A stretch of 64,000 bases of DNA from Cymbidium sinense (Eukaryota; Streptophyta; Magnoliopsida; Asparagales; Orchidaceae). The DNA is taken from assembly GCA_021442155.1 (NCBI GenBank), contig CM038217.1, positions 148,739,143 through 148,803,142 of the forward strand, read 5' to 3'. Numbering within the stretch: the first letter of the stretch is position 1; each line of letters starts with the position of its first letter. Made by a program: the position numbers and the translations under genes. This document shows positions 48,848 through 59,319 of this stretch, one piece after another. The notes beneath the pieces are model-generated. The model saw nothing but the letters and a program-made list of their open reading frames with translations, did not search any database and was not told where the DNA came from.

Positions 48848-49261
48848 ACAACAACAACAACAACCCCATGAAATGTTGGTGGTAAGACCTACAATGACTT
48901 ATGGTGTAGAATGTTGGCCAATAAAAGAGAAGCATAAGACTAAGTTAAGTGTTACATGAGATGTTGGATGAGTGGCTTTACTTAGAGATAAAATGCAAAT
49001 GAGTAAAAGAAAGTTGAGCTCATAAGATAAGATTTGGGAGGAGTACATAAAGCGTCCGTCTATGATGCAGAGAGTAGATGCATTAGATTTACCTTAAAGA
49101 AAAGAAGACAAACCCAAAAAAGACTTTTAAGATGTATAAAAAATAACCTTAGTATACTTGAATTAAATGAGAATTAATACATAGTAATAATAAATGGAGA
49201 CAAAGGATTCATATATGACCACCAAGTGGGATAAAGGCTTGTTGTTGTTGTTGTTGTTGTA
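48848..49261 (+). mobile_element. RTE-type LINE, 5'-truncated 3' end (L1)
   Basis: Contains the C-terminal RT/3' end of the LINE: TMTYGVECWPIKEKHKTKL, then DEWLYLEIK, ending with TAATAAATGGAGACAAAGG-like sequence and (TTG)6 at 49241-49259. RTE elements end in short tandem repeats rather than poly(A). At the left it starts right after (AAC)5 at 48850-48865, the complement of the tail. Stops in all frames. Confidence 0.8.
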
Positions 49262-50333
49262 GACTAAAATTTTGAAAATCATAATAAACTGAATACAAGT
49301 CCAAATAATTAATTAAACCTTCTTTAGATTCATCTTTTAGAGAGGAATCGAATAAAATTAAAAACCTGATTAACTCCTACTATTTTAAGCTTATTTTGAG
49401 TTTTATTGAAAATATTAAAACTTTAATTAGTTTTAAAATACATATCTTGTCAAGATGAAATATTAGAAAAATGAAATTGGCAAGGAACCCCACTTCCCAT
49501 AAAAATTTCAAATGAAAATGACTTTTGAATTAGAAGTCAGGAAATTTTCAAATCTTAGGGTCATTTAAATCAAATAATAAATATGAAAACATAAAAACTA
49601 TAAAAATTTATGAAACTAATTCAAAATATTTATATTATCATCAGAGGACTTAGGAAAAAATTTTCAGCCTTGTGAAGTTAAAGAATCCTAAAAAATCACA
49701 TGCTTAGGATTTAATGAATAATTAAACACATAGAATTAATAAAATTCTAGGGTTTAAATTGAGGAAATCCACAATAAGTCGAATAATTGGCTAAAATTTT
49801 CAATTAATTACATCTAAATTTTAGTGTTTAAATAAGAATATATTATAATTGAAATTATTTCAAATTCACTTAACATTAAATGAAAAATTAAATTGTAATT
49901 AAAAAATAATTAATTATCCATAATATAAAATATTTAAATAACTTATACGTCTAAAGTGGCTTAACTTAGGCATTGACAGCCCTAAGTATTTCATCTCTAT
50001 AGGCTTCTTGAGTTAGGATTAGTGTTCAAACAAGATTTAAACAAAAATCTTAACCATTAAAAAACTTAATTAAATAATAAATTATAAAAATTCCCTTTAA
50101 ATCACCATTAAGCATCAAAATTAATCAATTAATTCAATTGAACTTTAAAACTATCAAACTCAAATAATTCAACATAAATCTTTTAACTTTATGAATTTGA
50201 TAAATCTCAAATTAAACTTAATAAAACATTAAATGTGAAATGAATGTTGATTAAAATTATCAATTGAATTAAACCATAATAATTAATTGGCTCTATCACC
50301 TATCATAAAATAAATCAAGTGAATTTTAAATTA

Positions 50334-50336
<3 letters not shown>

Positions 50337-50364
<28 letters not shown>
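50337..50364. repeat. (TA)n microsatellite
   Basis: Fourteen uninterrupted TA dinucleotides. Confidence 0.95.
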
Positions 50365-50368
<4 letters not shown>

Positions 50369-51200
50369 AAATCTTTAAAAAATCAATTGAATTAAAATAA
50401 AAGATCAATTAAATTAATTAAATAATCATTAAACTAAAATAATCAATATATAAACCAACTAATTAAATTTAATAAACTAAATAATAAAAATTTTAATTGA
50501 AATTTAAATAAAAGATCACTTTAAACTTTAATTAAATCATAAGTTAATTAAATTAAAGCATTCTAACCAATTCAAATGAAACATATATGAAAATATAGGA
50601 TCATTAAATTTAAATAACATTTCAAATTATTTAATCAGCATAAATTTAATAAATTTAATAAAATCTTTAAAATAAAACCTAAATAAATAAATTAAACATT
50701 AATTCAAAGAAAAGAGTTAAATATAATTGAATTAAATCAAACTAAACCTAATAAATCTACAATCAATATCAATAATCATAACACATGAAGTTAAATAACC
50801 TCAATAAACTTGATCTTTGAAATCTTAACTAAATTAAGCAAACATTAATCAAATTAAATTAAACTAAGTCATTCAAATAAATTCAGAAGGTCTAATTAAG
50901 ACATAGGTTTATAGTTTGACCCATAAAGTGGATTTTCATCTTAAGATGAAGATTTCATTATGCTGGGATTATAATTTTGAATATAATAGATTTTGCCTCA
51001 AGCATAACTTATTTTATCTTCATTCTTTAAAATTTAAATTCAACTTTAAACATGAAAATAAACTTAAAATTGAAATAAAATTCAAAATTAACTGAATCAC
51101 TGAAAATTTAAAAATTCAATGGTGAAAATGAACAGACTCTAAATTCAAATTAAAATATGAACTTAAAAAGGAATCTCAAATAATTTATTGTCTTTTATGG

Positions 51201-52085
51201 ACCTAATTAATTATCATGGAATGAAAAAGACTCATTCACTTTTTTTAATGCTAAAAAAGCTCATTTTTATAATATTTCGGAGATAGGTTGGTCTAAATAT
51301 ATTTGTTTTATAAAAGTTTTTTCTCAAAATTTTCTTTTGGATTATTTGTAGTGGGGTTTTAAAACTATTACTTTTATTGAGTTATCTTGCTATGGTTATG
51401 GATGGTATTTAATTAATTTGCAACTTGGATAACAAGAATCATGGCCACCTATTTAGTAGATGCACTTATTCCACAAATTTAATCAAAATGTGATTTTATA
51501 GTTATCAAATATAAATTATCAAGGGATGTTCCAACCAAGGTATCCTATGTTCAAGATAATTTACCTTATGATTACCATGGCTTGTTAATAGCATTTAACA
51601 TAAAATAAATGAAATGTTGCATATAAATATGAGCTAATGCCCTCTTTCTTTCCACTAAAAAATTGAAGTTCCATGGGGCTTATAAAATTAGTGCGATGCA
51701 TGTTAGCATCTAATAGATTCTAAGCAATTTTAATGGGCATTATCTTCTTCTTCTTATATATTGAATGAGATTTACCTTTCAATTGATATATTCTTTTTGA
51801 AATTTTCTTTTATTACTATTTCACATCTTTATTTTCTAATTGTGCCTCTATCTTTTCAAATGTTGTCATAGATTTTTTCTTATAATAGTGACTAACTTTT
51901 TTTTAAAAAAGCTTATATTTGAAAGTATTTTTACACTTATAATGATTTGATTGGTTATTTGAGGTTTCTCCTCTATTATTTAGATTCTTCTCTATTTAAT
52001 ATATTTGCTATTGGTGGGTCAAGGGTAACAATTATAGCATACTCAATTATGTTCACAATCTGCACTTCTTTTGTATATACCACAC
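51201..52085. other. No feature recognised
   Basis: AT-rich, T-biased sequence with no ORF above 40 codons that resembles a family. The open stretch at 51947-52165 is low-complexity, hydrophobic by base composition, and overlaps the MITE end. Confidence 0.5.
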
Positions 52086-52088
52086 TTA

Positions 52089-53482
52089 GGGGCTATTTGG
52101 GATCACTTTTGTTTTCTATTTTTTATTTTTATTTTTATGTTGTTTTTAAAAACATGTTTGTTTAGAGTATTTTTTATGTGATTTTATTTTTTATTTTCAA
52201 AAATAAAAAATATTATTTTTAAAAATACTCAAAATATTTAAAAGATATTTTTGAGTATTTTTTAAAAACAACAAGTACAACAACAACAACAACAACAAGC
52301 CTTAATCCCTATTCGACATGAATCCTTCTCCATGTTATGTGTCAAATTCATTTAATTGAGTATACTAAGATCATTTTTTATACATCCAAGTCTTTTAGGT
52401 CTACCTCTACCTTTCTTAACATAAGGAAAATCTCTGATCTCTCTCCTAATCGTCATCTGACGACGCTTTATGTGGCCAAACCATCTAAGCGACTCTCCTA
52501 ATCTTATCTACCACCTGAGCTACTCCAACTTTTTCCAACATACTCATTTTGCATTCTATCTCTGGGTAAAGCCACTCATCCACTGAGCATCCTCATCTCT
52601 GTAACACTTAACTTAGTCTTATATGTTTCTCTTTTATTGGCCAACATTCTCACACATAAGTCATTGCAGTCTTACCACCATCTTATAAAATTTTCCTTAA
52701 GTTAAGTTTAACTTTTCTATCACATAATAGGCCGATGCATTCCTCCACTTCAACCATCCAACTTGAATTCTACTAATATCTCCATCTATTTCACCATCAT
52801 TTTGAACAATAGAGCCTAAATATCTGAATCGCTCACTCTTATTAATGACTTAATCACCTAAAGTCACAACACTACCACTAAAACTTCTACAACTAAAATT
52901 ACACTCCATATATTCGCTTTAGATCTTAAACTAAAACCTTTAGACTCTAAAGTTGACCTCCATAATTCAAGTTTCTGTTGGACCCTCTCAGTCTTATCAA
53001 CAAGAAGAATGTCATCAAAAGCATACAAGTGGTACATCTTCTTGTAAATGCCTCGTAAGAACATCCATAACTAAAGTAAAAAGATAAGGGCTTAATGTTG
53101 ATCCTTGATGTAATCCAACCAAATAGGAAAATAGTTTGTCAATCCTCCTTGTGTTTGGACACAAGTGACGCTCTAGTATACATATCCTTAATGACTTGAA
53201 TATAACCAATATTAACTTCTTTCTGCTCTAACTCTCCAAAGAACATCTCTTGAGACTTTATCATAAGCTTTCTAAATCAATAAATATCATATGTAGATCC
53301 TTTTATTTTCTCTATGCTTCTCCATCAAACCTCTTAATAAATGTATAGCATCTATAGTAGATCTACCTGGCATGAAACCAAACTGATTGTGAGAATAAAT
53401 TTATTTTTAAGCAAAACATAAATAAAATTAAACAAAAATACAAAATAAAAAATAAAAAATAAAAGTGATCCCAAACGGGCCC
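52089..53482. mobile_element. Tourist/Harbinger-type MITE with TTA duplications
   Basis: Left end GGGGCTATTTGGGATCAC followed by TTTTGTTTTCTATTTTTTA, right end complement GGGCCCGTTTGGGATCAC followed by TTTTATTTTTTATTTTTTA: inverted repeats of about 50 bases with few mismatches. TTA lies on both sides (52086-52088 and 53483-53485), the target preference of PIF/Harbinger elements. The original element was short, about 0.27 kb; most of its present length is a LINE inserted inside. Confidence 0.85.
52265..53395 (-). mobile_element. RTE-type LINE inside the MITE (L2)
   Basis: Minus strand, 5'-truncated. Starts at QFGFMPGRSTIDAIHLLRGL (near 53385), then KAYDKVSRDVLW, GLHQGSTLSPYLFTLVMDVL (53120-53060), and the catalytic box region AFDDILLVDK at about 53020-52991 (usual form FADD). 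It ends with AAGG and (TTG)n at 52290-52266 on the minus strand. Frameshifts and stops. Flanking TATTTTTTAAAAAC at about 52258 and TATTTTTAAGCAAAAC at about 53399 may be a decayed target duplication. Confidence 0.85.
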
Positions 53483-53485
53483 TTA

Positions 53486-54180
53486 GTTACTCAGTTATTT
53501 CATCCCCTTCTCTCATCTTTATGATGTGTTGTATTTCTCATTGCCTTATAGCTCTTTTTTTTTTTTTGCAATGTTATTAACTATGATTAAATTGATATCT
53601 TCTTTAATTTGTTATTTCAATTATGCTACTCTCTCATAATTCTCTCAAACACTTTGGGTTGTAATCATTTTGAATGAGCCAAGTGCATTGAATTGGACAT
53701 GGCCCAGTCATATTACAAGCTATATTTGTTTGATTTAAGTTTTAGTCTAGCTTTCAAATATATATCTATAACTTTTTTAATCATACTTATATTTAACTTG
53801 TCTAAATTAATTGAATGAATCCTTATATGTGTTAATAAATGGTTTAAAAAATTAAATAAGGTTAAACTTCTCATATTAATAAATAATTTTTTTATATTTA
53901 AATGAAAATAATTTAATAAATCTTTAATTAATATTCAATTAATTGATACTAATTGAATAAAAAAATTAAGGGTAATTTTTTTTTTCAAATTATATATCAT
54001 AAATAAGTTGCAATTATATGATAAAATTTTTACACATTAATATTTAGCTAAAATTTAATCAAAATTTAGATTAAATCATGGTAAATAATTTATTGGGCCA
54101 ATAAATATTGCATTCGTGCATGATAATATTATGGCCGATCAAATTTATTAAGAGAGGATTAAAAAAAGAAGGAAGATTTA
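53486..54180. other. No gene recognised
   Basis: AT-rich intergenic DNA leading to the LSF2 upstream region. No repeat or ORF of note was seen. Confidence 0.5.
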
Positions 54181-54396
54181 ACATAACACAAAATTTTTAT
54201 GTATTTGTATTTCTAATATTTAAAATTAGATATTTACTTATCTAATACTTTCTTATGCTTAAAAATATATTTTTTATTTTTAAAAAATGAGTGATGATGA
54301 TATTTTTGATGTGATATTAAAGATTAAAATATTATATATGTTAAAATTAAATTTTAGGTATTAGGTATGCAAATACATAATAATTATGTGATATGC
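54181..54396. mobile_element. Foldback MITE, copy 1
   Basis: Imperfect palindrome: the left arm ACATAACACAAAATTTTTAT, then GTATTTGTATTTCTAATA, is complementary to the right arm ending AAATACATAATAATTATGTG. The middle holds ATGAGTGATGATGAT. A related copy follows at once (54420) and a fragment lies at 45924. Confidence 0.7.
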
Positions 54397-54419
54397 AGGA
54401 ATAAAAAAGGAAGATTTTT

Positions 54420-54645
54420 ACATATATATTATACAATTCTTATATATTTATATATTTAACACTTAAAGTAAGATATTTACTTATGTAATATTTTTTATGC
54501 TTAAAAAAATATATTTTAATTTTAAAAAATAAGTGATGATATTATTTTTAATGTGATATTAAAATTTGAGGTATTATATATATATATATAAATTAAATTT
54601 TAGATATTAAATATATAAATACATAATAATTGTGCTCTCCTATGT
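54420..54645. mobile_element. Foldback MITE, copy 2
   Basis: The arms ACATATATATTATACAATTC and (complement) ACATAGGAGAGCACAATTAT both continue into TTATATATTTATATATTTAA-like sequence. It contains the same AAGTGATGAT core as copy 1. It ends about 70 bases before the LSF2 start codon, so it forms the immediate upstream region of that gene. Confidence 0.7.
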
Positions 54646-54660
54646 AAATTCAAAAAAAAC

Positions 54661-54661
54661 G

Positions 54662-54695
<34 letters not shown>

Positions 54696-54710
54696 GAGAG
54701 AGAGAGAGGA
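54661..54710. repeat. (GA)n tract in the 5' leader of LSF2-like gene
   Basis: GA dinucleotides with two short interruptions directly before the start codon. GA/CT tracts are common in plant 5' leaders and may bind GAGA-type factors (BBR/BPC). Confidence 0.9.
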
Positions 54711-54715
54711 GCGAG

Positions 54716-54971
54716 ATGGCAGCGATCGCTTTCTTCCCCTCCACTTTCAAGAGCTCGTCTCTCCAACGATTTTGGGAAGAAGAGGCGTCTAACTCCTGCG
54801 CGGATAGCCGAGCTCTTGCGAAGGACCATTGGAAGAGCGCACCGATCTGCAAGGCTTCAAAGAGCTCCCCTGGTGGAGTGAGAAGCGTTACCAAGGGAAG
54901 CAGGATGGATGATTATAACATAACAATGAAAAGGATGATGAGGAACCCTTACGAGTACCATCACGATCTTG
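54716..54971 (+). CDS. LSF2: LSF2-like phosphoglucan phosphatase, exon 1 only
   Basis: LSF2 is a plastid dual-specificity phosphatase that removes C3 phosphate from starch glucans during starch breakdown. The exon gives 85 codons plus one base. Residues 1-63 are Ser/Ala-rich with few acidic residues, fitting a chloroplast transit peptide. Residues 64-85 (MDDYNITMKRMMRNPYEYHH, then DLG) match the conserved segment that opens the mature LSF2 protein. The DLG codon is split by a GT donor at 54972-54973 (CTTG/GTAATT), where homologues continue with the next exon. The ATG at 54716 is the first in frame after the (GA)n leader. The phosphatase domain with its CxxGxxR loop and the C-terminal part are not in the window as far as I can see. 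Readthrough past the donor to 55129 is intronic. Confidence 0.8.
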
Positions 54972-55194
54972 GTAATTTTTTCATCCATATTTTATTTTTG
55001 GCTTTGTTTGAAAAACTTGATTTTGTTTCTTTGCTCTTTAATTTTGAGAAACACCGGGAAAATTTTCATCAAGGAATGTGTACTGCTTGCAAATCTTATC
55101 AAATGCCTTGTCCGCCTTTGACTATGTAGATTCGTATTGAGTGTTTTAAGTTTAGGGGAGTTTTATCTTCCAAAAAAAACTTTAGGGGCTTTTT

Positions 55195-56250
55195 GGGGGT
55201 GTTTGGTAATGGATTTACTAAGTATTTGGATGACTTAATCTCATAAATCCTGCCAAACACCTTTCGAGGATTTTCTAAATTCTGTTGTGACATAAATCCG
55301 TTAAATCCCGAAATCCTGATAAATCCAGGATTTGTTAAATCCGCCGATTCGACAGATTTAATGGGATTTAGAGAAGCAACACAGGAATTGATAAGGCCGT
55401 GACACCAACTTCCTCTGGTTATTTCATGGCTCCTATCAGATTGATCATTTGCCCTAACTGCACATTGCGTCCCGAGAATTTTTTTTTTTTGCGACGATAA
55501 GTACACGCTCGAATCTACCTTCTTCTTTTTTTTCATCAGTGGAGATTATATCGGGGGAGAGGGTTGCGACAAGGGAGATGAGAATTTGTTGTCATCGGGT
55601 CGATGAGGGAAAGAGTGAAAAATTTGTAGGTTTATAAGTCGAATTACTGAAGTAGGTTTAGGAGAGGTGGTCATGGATGATGATCTTGATGTGCAAGTAA
55701 CTATTGGTGAAAGAGTTCAAGCAGATGGTTTGAGACATGTAGCTACAACAATGTAAAAAGCATGAGTGAGAGCATAGCTTTTTTAAATAAAAACTTGTAG
55801 TTTGAAATATATACTTAACTAATGCAATTTTTTGTGTCAATAGAAATTGATACGAAGACATCACCACACTTAACTTTTTTGAAGAAGTTGTAGAATTGAA
55901 TTGTGCTTTGATAATAACTTCTAATATATCTAAATAATTTAACTTTTGTCTCTGTATTCTCATGAATATGATTTTTTTGTTAAATTAAGAAGCTGAAATT
56001 TAATTTTAAAATTAATTGTCATTTTTAGACTTTATTGCATCATTTACATGTTTATCTTCATGTTTTCTTCAAAATAAAAATCATATTTAAATCTTAACAG
56101 ACTTAAATTCTTAAATAATTTACTAAAAATTTCATCAGGATTTAACAAGATTTAACAAATCTGTTATCAAGTACTTTTCAGGATTTAGCAGCTCAAGATT
56201 TTGTACAAAATCTTACTTGAATTAAATCCAATATGTTGCCAAACATCCCC
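55195..56250 (+). mobile_element. TIR element 1 in LSF2 intron
   Basis: Left end GGGGGTGTTTGGTAATGG, right end complement GGGGATGTTTGGCAAC followed by TATTGGATTTA. After the left TIR come repeated AAATCC/GGATTT words, then near 55558 a short coding-like stretch ERVATREM with VDEGK shared with the element at 58700-59278. No transposase is visible, so it is non-autonomous. Harbinger or hAT affinity is possible from the TIR; flanking bases are TTT and TAA, not a clear duplication. Confidence 0.7.
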
Positions 56251-56426
56251 TAAATACTTACAACCAAATGGTTCCTTAATCAAATTAAATTATAGTTCAC
56301 TAAAATAAACAAAAATTTAAAATGAGCGAGGTAAAAAAAAAAAAAATCAAATTATAATAAATGAACAATGAGAAAAATTTTACAATGGCAGTGGAGAATA
56401 ACGCATTATTATTCGTAAAATGAGAG

Positions 56427-56835
56427 AATGATGGCGCTTTGGTTGGAAATGGAAATGAGAGGAAATATGTCGAGATCTATGAGTATAGAAACAACATAAT
56501 CCTAAAGCTCTTTACTTTGGCATGGCGGGAAGCTACTGCCTTATTCTGACTGAAAATAGCAATGATGAGGAAGGCATGACGGGAGCTCACCGCGGGAGGA
56601 CAACTGTGTGTGAAAGAGAATAGGAGTCAATGACTGGGAAGAAATGCTATGGATTTAAGTCAAATCCGGCGACTCTCGTTAATTAGTATAACCGGGATTC
56701 ATGATAAATAGGAGTGCAACTAGATTAAATGATATGTAGGATTTCAAGTTCTCCCTGATTTGCTGTTTTGTAATATTTGACTTAAATAGTTCTTAAATGT
56801 AGCTAAACAATTGTTACCAAATAGCCTCTGATTGA
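56427..56835. mobile_element. Possible small TIR element
   Basis: Ends GGCGCTTTGGTTGGAAATGG on the left and, as complement, GAGGCTATTTGGTAACAATTG on the right, with TTGG-containing termini and GGATTTAA/AAATCC words inside like the neighbouring elements. TIR match is imperfect. Confidence 0.35.
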
Positions 56836-57248
56836 AAAAACTTGAACATTCAAAGTTTCAAGTCCTAAGCAAGGTTTGAAAAATTAACAGCAGAAAAAAG
56901 ATTACAGCTTCCCTCATTTATTGTTGACTGTATGATGTTTCTTTTCTCTTATTTTCATTTGTCCTCAATCTTGTTTAACACATTGATAAAATCAAAAAAT
57001 CAAAAGGACCCTAGCAAAAATTGTTTTCTAAATTGGCCTTAAATATCACTGATTAATCCTAGCATATAAACAATTTTAAATATAAAGAAAATAAATCATG
57101 AGAATTATTACAAAGAATAGAATGATGATCAACCTTAACCAGACAAGTTAAGATGAGAATGTATCGAAAACAGACACTGCTTAAATTTTTGTGCATAAAA
57201 ATACGAAAATTGATGTTACCTAAGAATAATTTTTCATTAAATAAATAT
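56836..57248. other. No feature recognised (LSF2 intron)
   Basis: AT-rich intronic or intergenic DNA between TIR elements and a LINE. Nothing supportable was seen. Confidence 0.5.
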
Positions 57249-58640
57249 ACAACAACAACAACAACAAGCCTTTATCCTACATGAATCCTTCGTCTCCATT
57301 GTGTCCTATTATGTGTCAAATTCTCATTGAATTCAAGATAAAGGTCATTTTTATACATCTTAGCCAAGTCTTTTGGTCTACCTCTCTTAACATAAGAAAT
57401 CTAATGCATCTACTCTCCTAAGTCATCTGACTGACGCTTAATGTAAACCATCAAGAACTCTCTAATCTTATTGCCAAGAGTTACTCCAACTTTTTCCAAC
57501 ATACTATTTTCGTGATTTTATCTCTAAGAGTAAAGCCACCATCCACGAGCATCCTCATCTCTGAAATTAACTTAGTTTTATGATTTTTTTTATTGGCCAA
57601 CATTCGCACCATGTCATCGGTCTTACCACCATCTTATAAAACTTTTCAAATTTAAGTGAAACTTTTCTATCACACAATGCCGGATGCATTCCTCCACTTC
57701 AACCATCCAACTTGAATTCTACTAATAACATTCCATCTATTTCACCATCATTTTGAATATAACCAATATTAACTCTTTTTGTTCAGAACTCTAAGAACAT
57801 CTCAAACTTTATCATAAGCTTTCTAAATCAATAAATATCATATATAAATCTTTCTTACTTTCTATACTTCTCCATCAAACCTCTTAACAAATGTATAGCA
57901 TCCATAGTAGATCTATCTGGCATAAAACCAAACTGATTGTGAGAAACTTTTGTATTACATCGTAACTTATGCTCAATTACTCTCTCCCATAATTTTAATG
58001 TATGACACATTAACTAATTCTTCTATAATTTCCACTCGGCATCACCTTTATTCTTAAATATCCAACAAACTCTTTCTCCACCTGACATCTCTTTTTATTA
58101 GTCTTTAAAATAACATTAAAAGATTTGTAAGCCAAGAAATTCTTGATCTCCTAAACATTTTCACACTCTATTGGAATATCATCGTATGCTTTTCCATATT
58201 TCATTTTCTTTAAAGCTCTTTAATTTATTTACTAATAATAAAGTAAAATTCTCTATTTAGGGTATTAAGGTTACTAAAATCAATCGATATTTAAATCCTT
58301 CATAAAAGTTTATCAAAATATCTCATCCACCTATTTTCAATATCCTTTCAGAAAAGATTTTATTATATTCATCCAATCACCTCACTAACTATTTACTTCG
58401 TCTTGTTTAACTTATATACATCTTTCACCTTCTTTTGATCAATCTATTGTATAAATCATTAAAAGTTTAAATTTTTCAGATTATATATCGATTTTTGTAA
58501 TCTCTACAAATACTTTATATCTTTCCCATCCAAGTTTTACATCTAAACTAAGTTTTATAACAATGTTTTTTATTTCTTATCTTTTCTTTCACACTCTGAC
58601 TCCACCACCAACTATTTTTATTAAAGTATGATTTTCTTTT
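57249..58640 (-). mobile_element. RTE-type LINE, longest copy (L3)
   Basis: Minus strand. Starts in the endonuclease-RT linker with a WWW..VKEK.RNKKHCYK block (about 58610-58560), passes GERVCWIFKNKGDAEWKL (about 58080-58020, normally giving Ile/Tyr-lysine-asparagine-lysine-glycine), MCHTLKLWERVIEHKLR (about 58010-57960), and HNQFGFMPDRSTMDAIHL (57945-57890), then a deletion-rich RT 3' part and (TTG)n at 57275-57250 minus. Compared with L2 it lacks part of the RT core (57760-57740 junction). Non-functional. Confidence 0.82.
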
Positions 58641-58699
58641 TTCTTTTCAGATTGTCCATATATTCCAGGAAGACTTAGGATCAAACATTCCAAAATCCT

Positions 58700-59271
58700 T
58701 CAAGGCATAAAGAGACTAATCTTACAATCATAACAAGGGTTTAACATTTTGCTAAAAGTTAATCGGCAGAAAATCAGTAGCAGATAATCAAAAAGGGAAA
58801 ACCAAATCACCTTAGCTACAGCATCGGCCTTGACATGGACAACTTCAGCAATTTGACTTTGTAAACCTACCATTTTTCCATTTTCTCCCTCATCGACGCA
58901 ATGACCCCAAAGCCCCATTTCTCTTGTTGCAACTCTCTCCCTCGACATAACTTGATTGACAAAAAAGAAGAAAAAGGGCAGAGCATACTCTACAGAGAAG
59001 ATAATTCGTGATGCAATGTTAGGGCAAAAGATCAATCTAATAGAGCCAAGAAATAGCCTAAGAGGTTGGTGTTGCCAACCTTGCCATATTGCATTTGTGC
59101 TACTTTCTAAATGTAAATTTGAATCCGGATTTAACAAATCTAATTTACCAGGATTTAGGGATTTACCAAATTTACGACACAATGAGATTTAATAAATCCT
59201 CAAAAGGTGTTTGGCAGGATTTACGGGATTTAGTCATCTAAATCCTTAGTAAATCCGTTACTAAACACTCA

Positions 59272-59278
<7 letters not shown>
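58700..59278 (-). mobile_element. TIR element 2 in LSF2 intron (partial)
   Basis: Minus strand from 59278: GGGGGGTGAGTGTTTAGTAA followed by CGGATTTACTAAGGATTTAG, matching the left end of element 1 for about 170 bases. A 160-codon open frame (59182-58700) contains RERVATREMGLWGHCVDEGE and VGLQSQIAEVVHVKADAVAK, homologous to the decayed stretch at 55558-55660 of element 1. No opposite TIR was found; the left side runs into DNA next to LINE L3. The ORF resembles no family I know. Confidence 0.65.

Positions 59279-59319
<41 letters not shown>
59278..59319. repeat. (CT)n microsatellite
   Basis: About 20 uninterrupted CT repeats at the outer edge of TIR element 2. Confidence 0.95.

Larger units (their letters stand above)
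46260..51200. other. AT-rich region resembling a very old LTR of the same type
   Basis: No gene seen. The stretch 46390-47300 is rich in GACCCA/TGACCC words like 21400-22300. 47460-47900 is locally less AT-rich, and 48380-51200 is dominated by TTAATTAAAT-like DNA, the same order of textures as the plus-oriented LTR of copy A. I see no long block of near identity, so this is a compositional and ordering resemblance only. It contains a LINE fragment (48848-49261) and a (TA)n tract. Confidence 0.3.

Noticed and set aside
55099..55963. Minus-strand ORFs of 145 and 101 codons
   Set aside because: They cross the TIR and AT-rich interior of TIR element 1; the first is driven by AAATCC repeats, and neither resembles a protein family.
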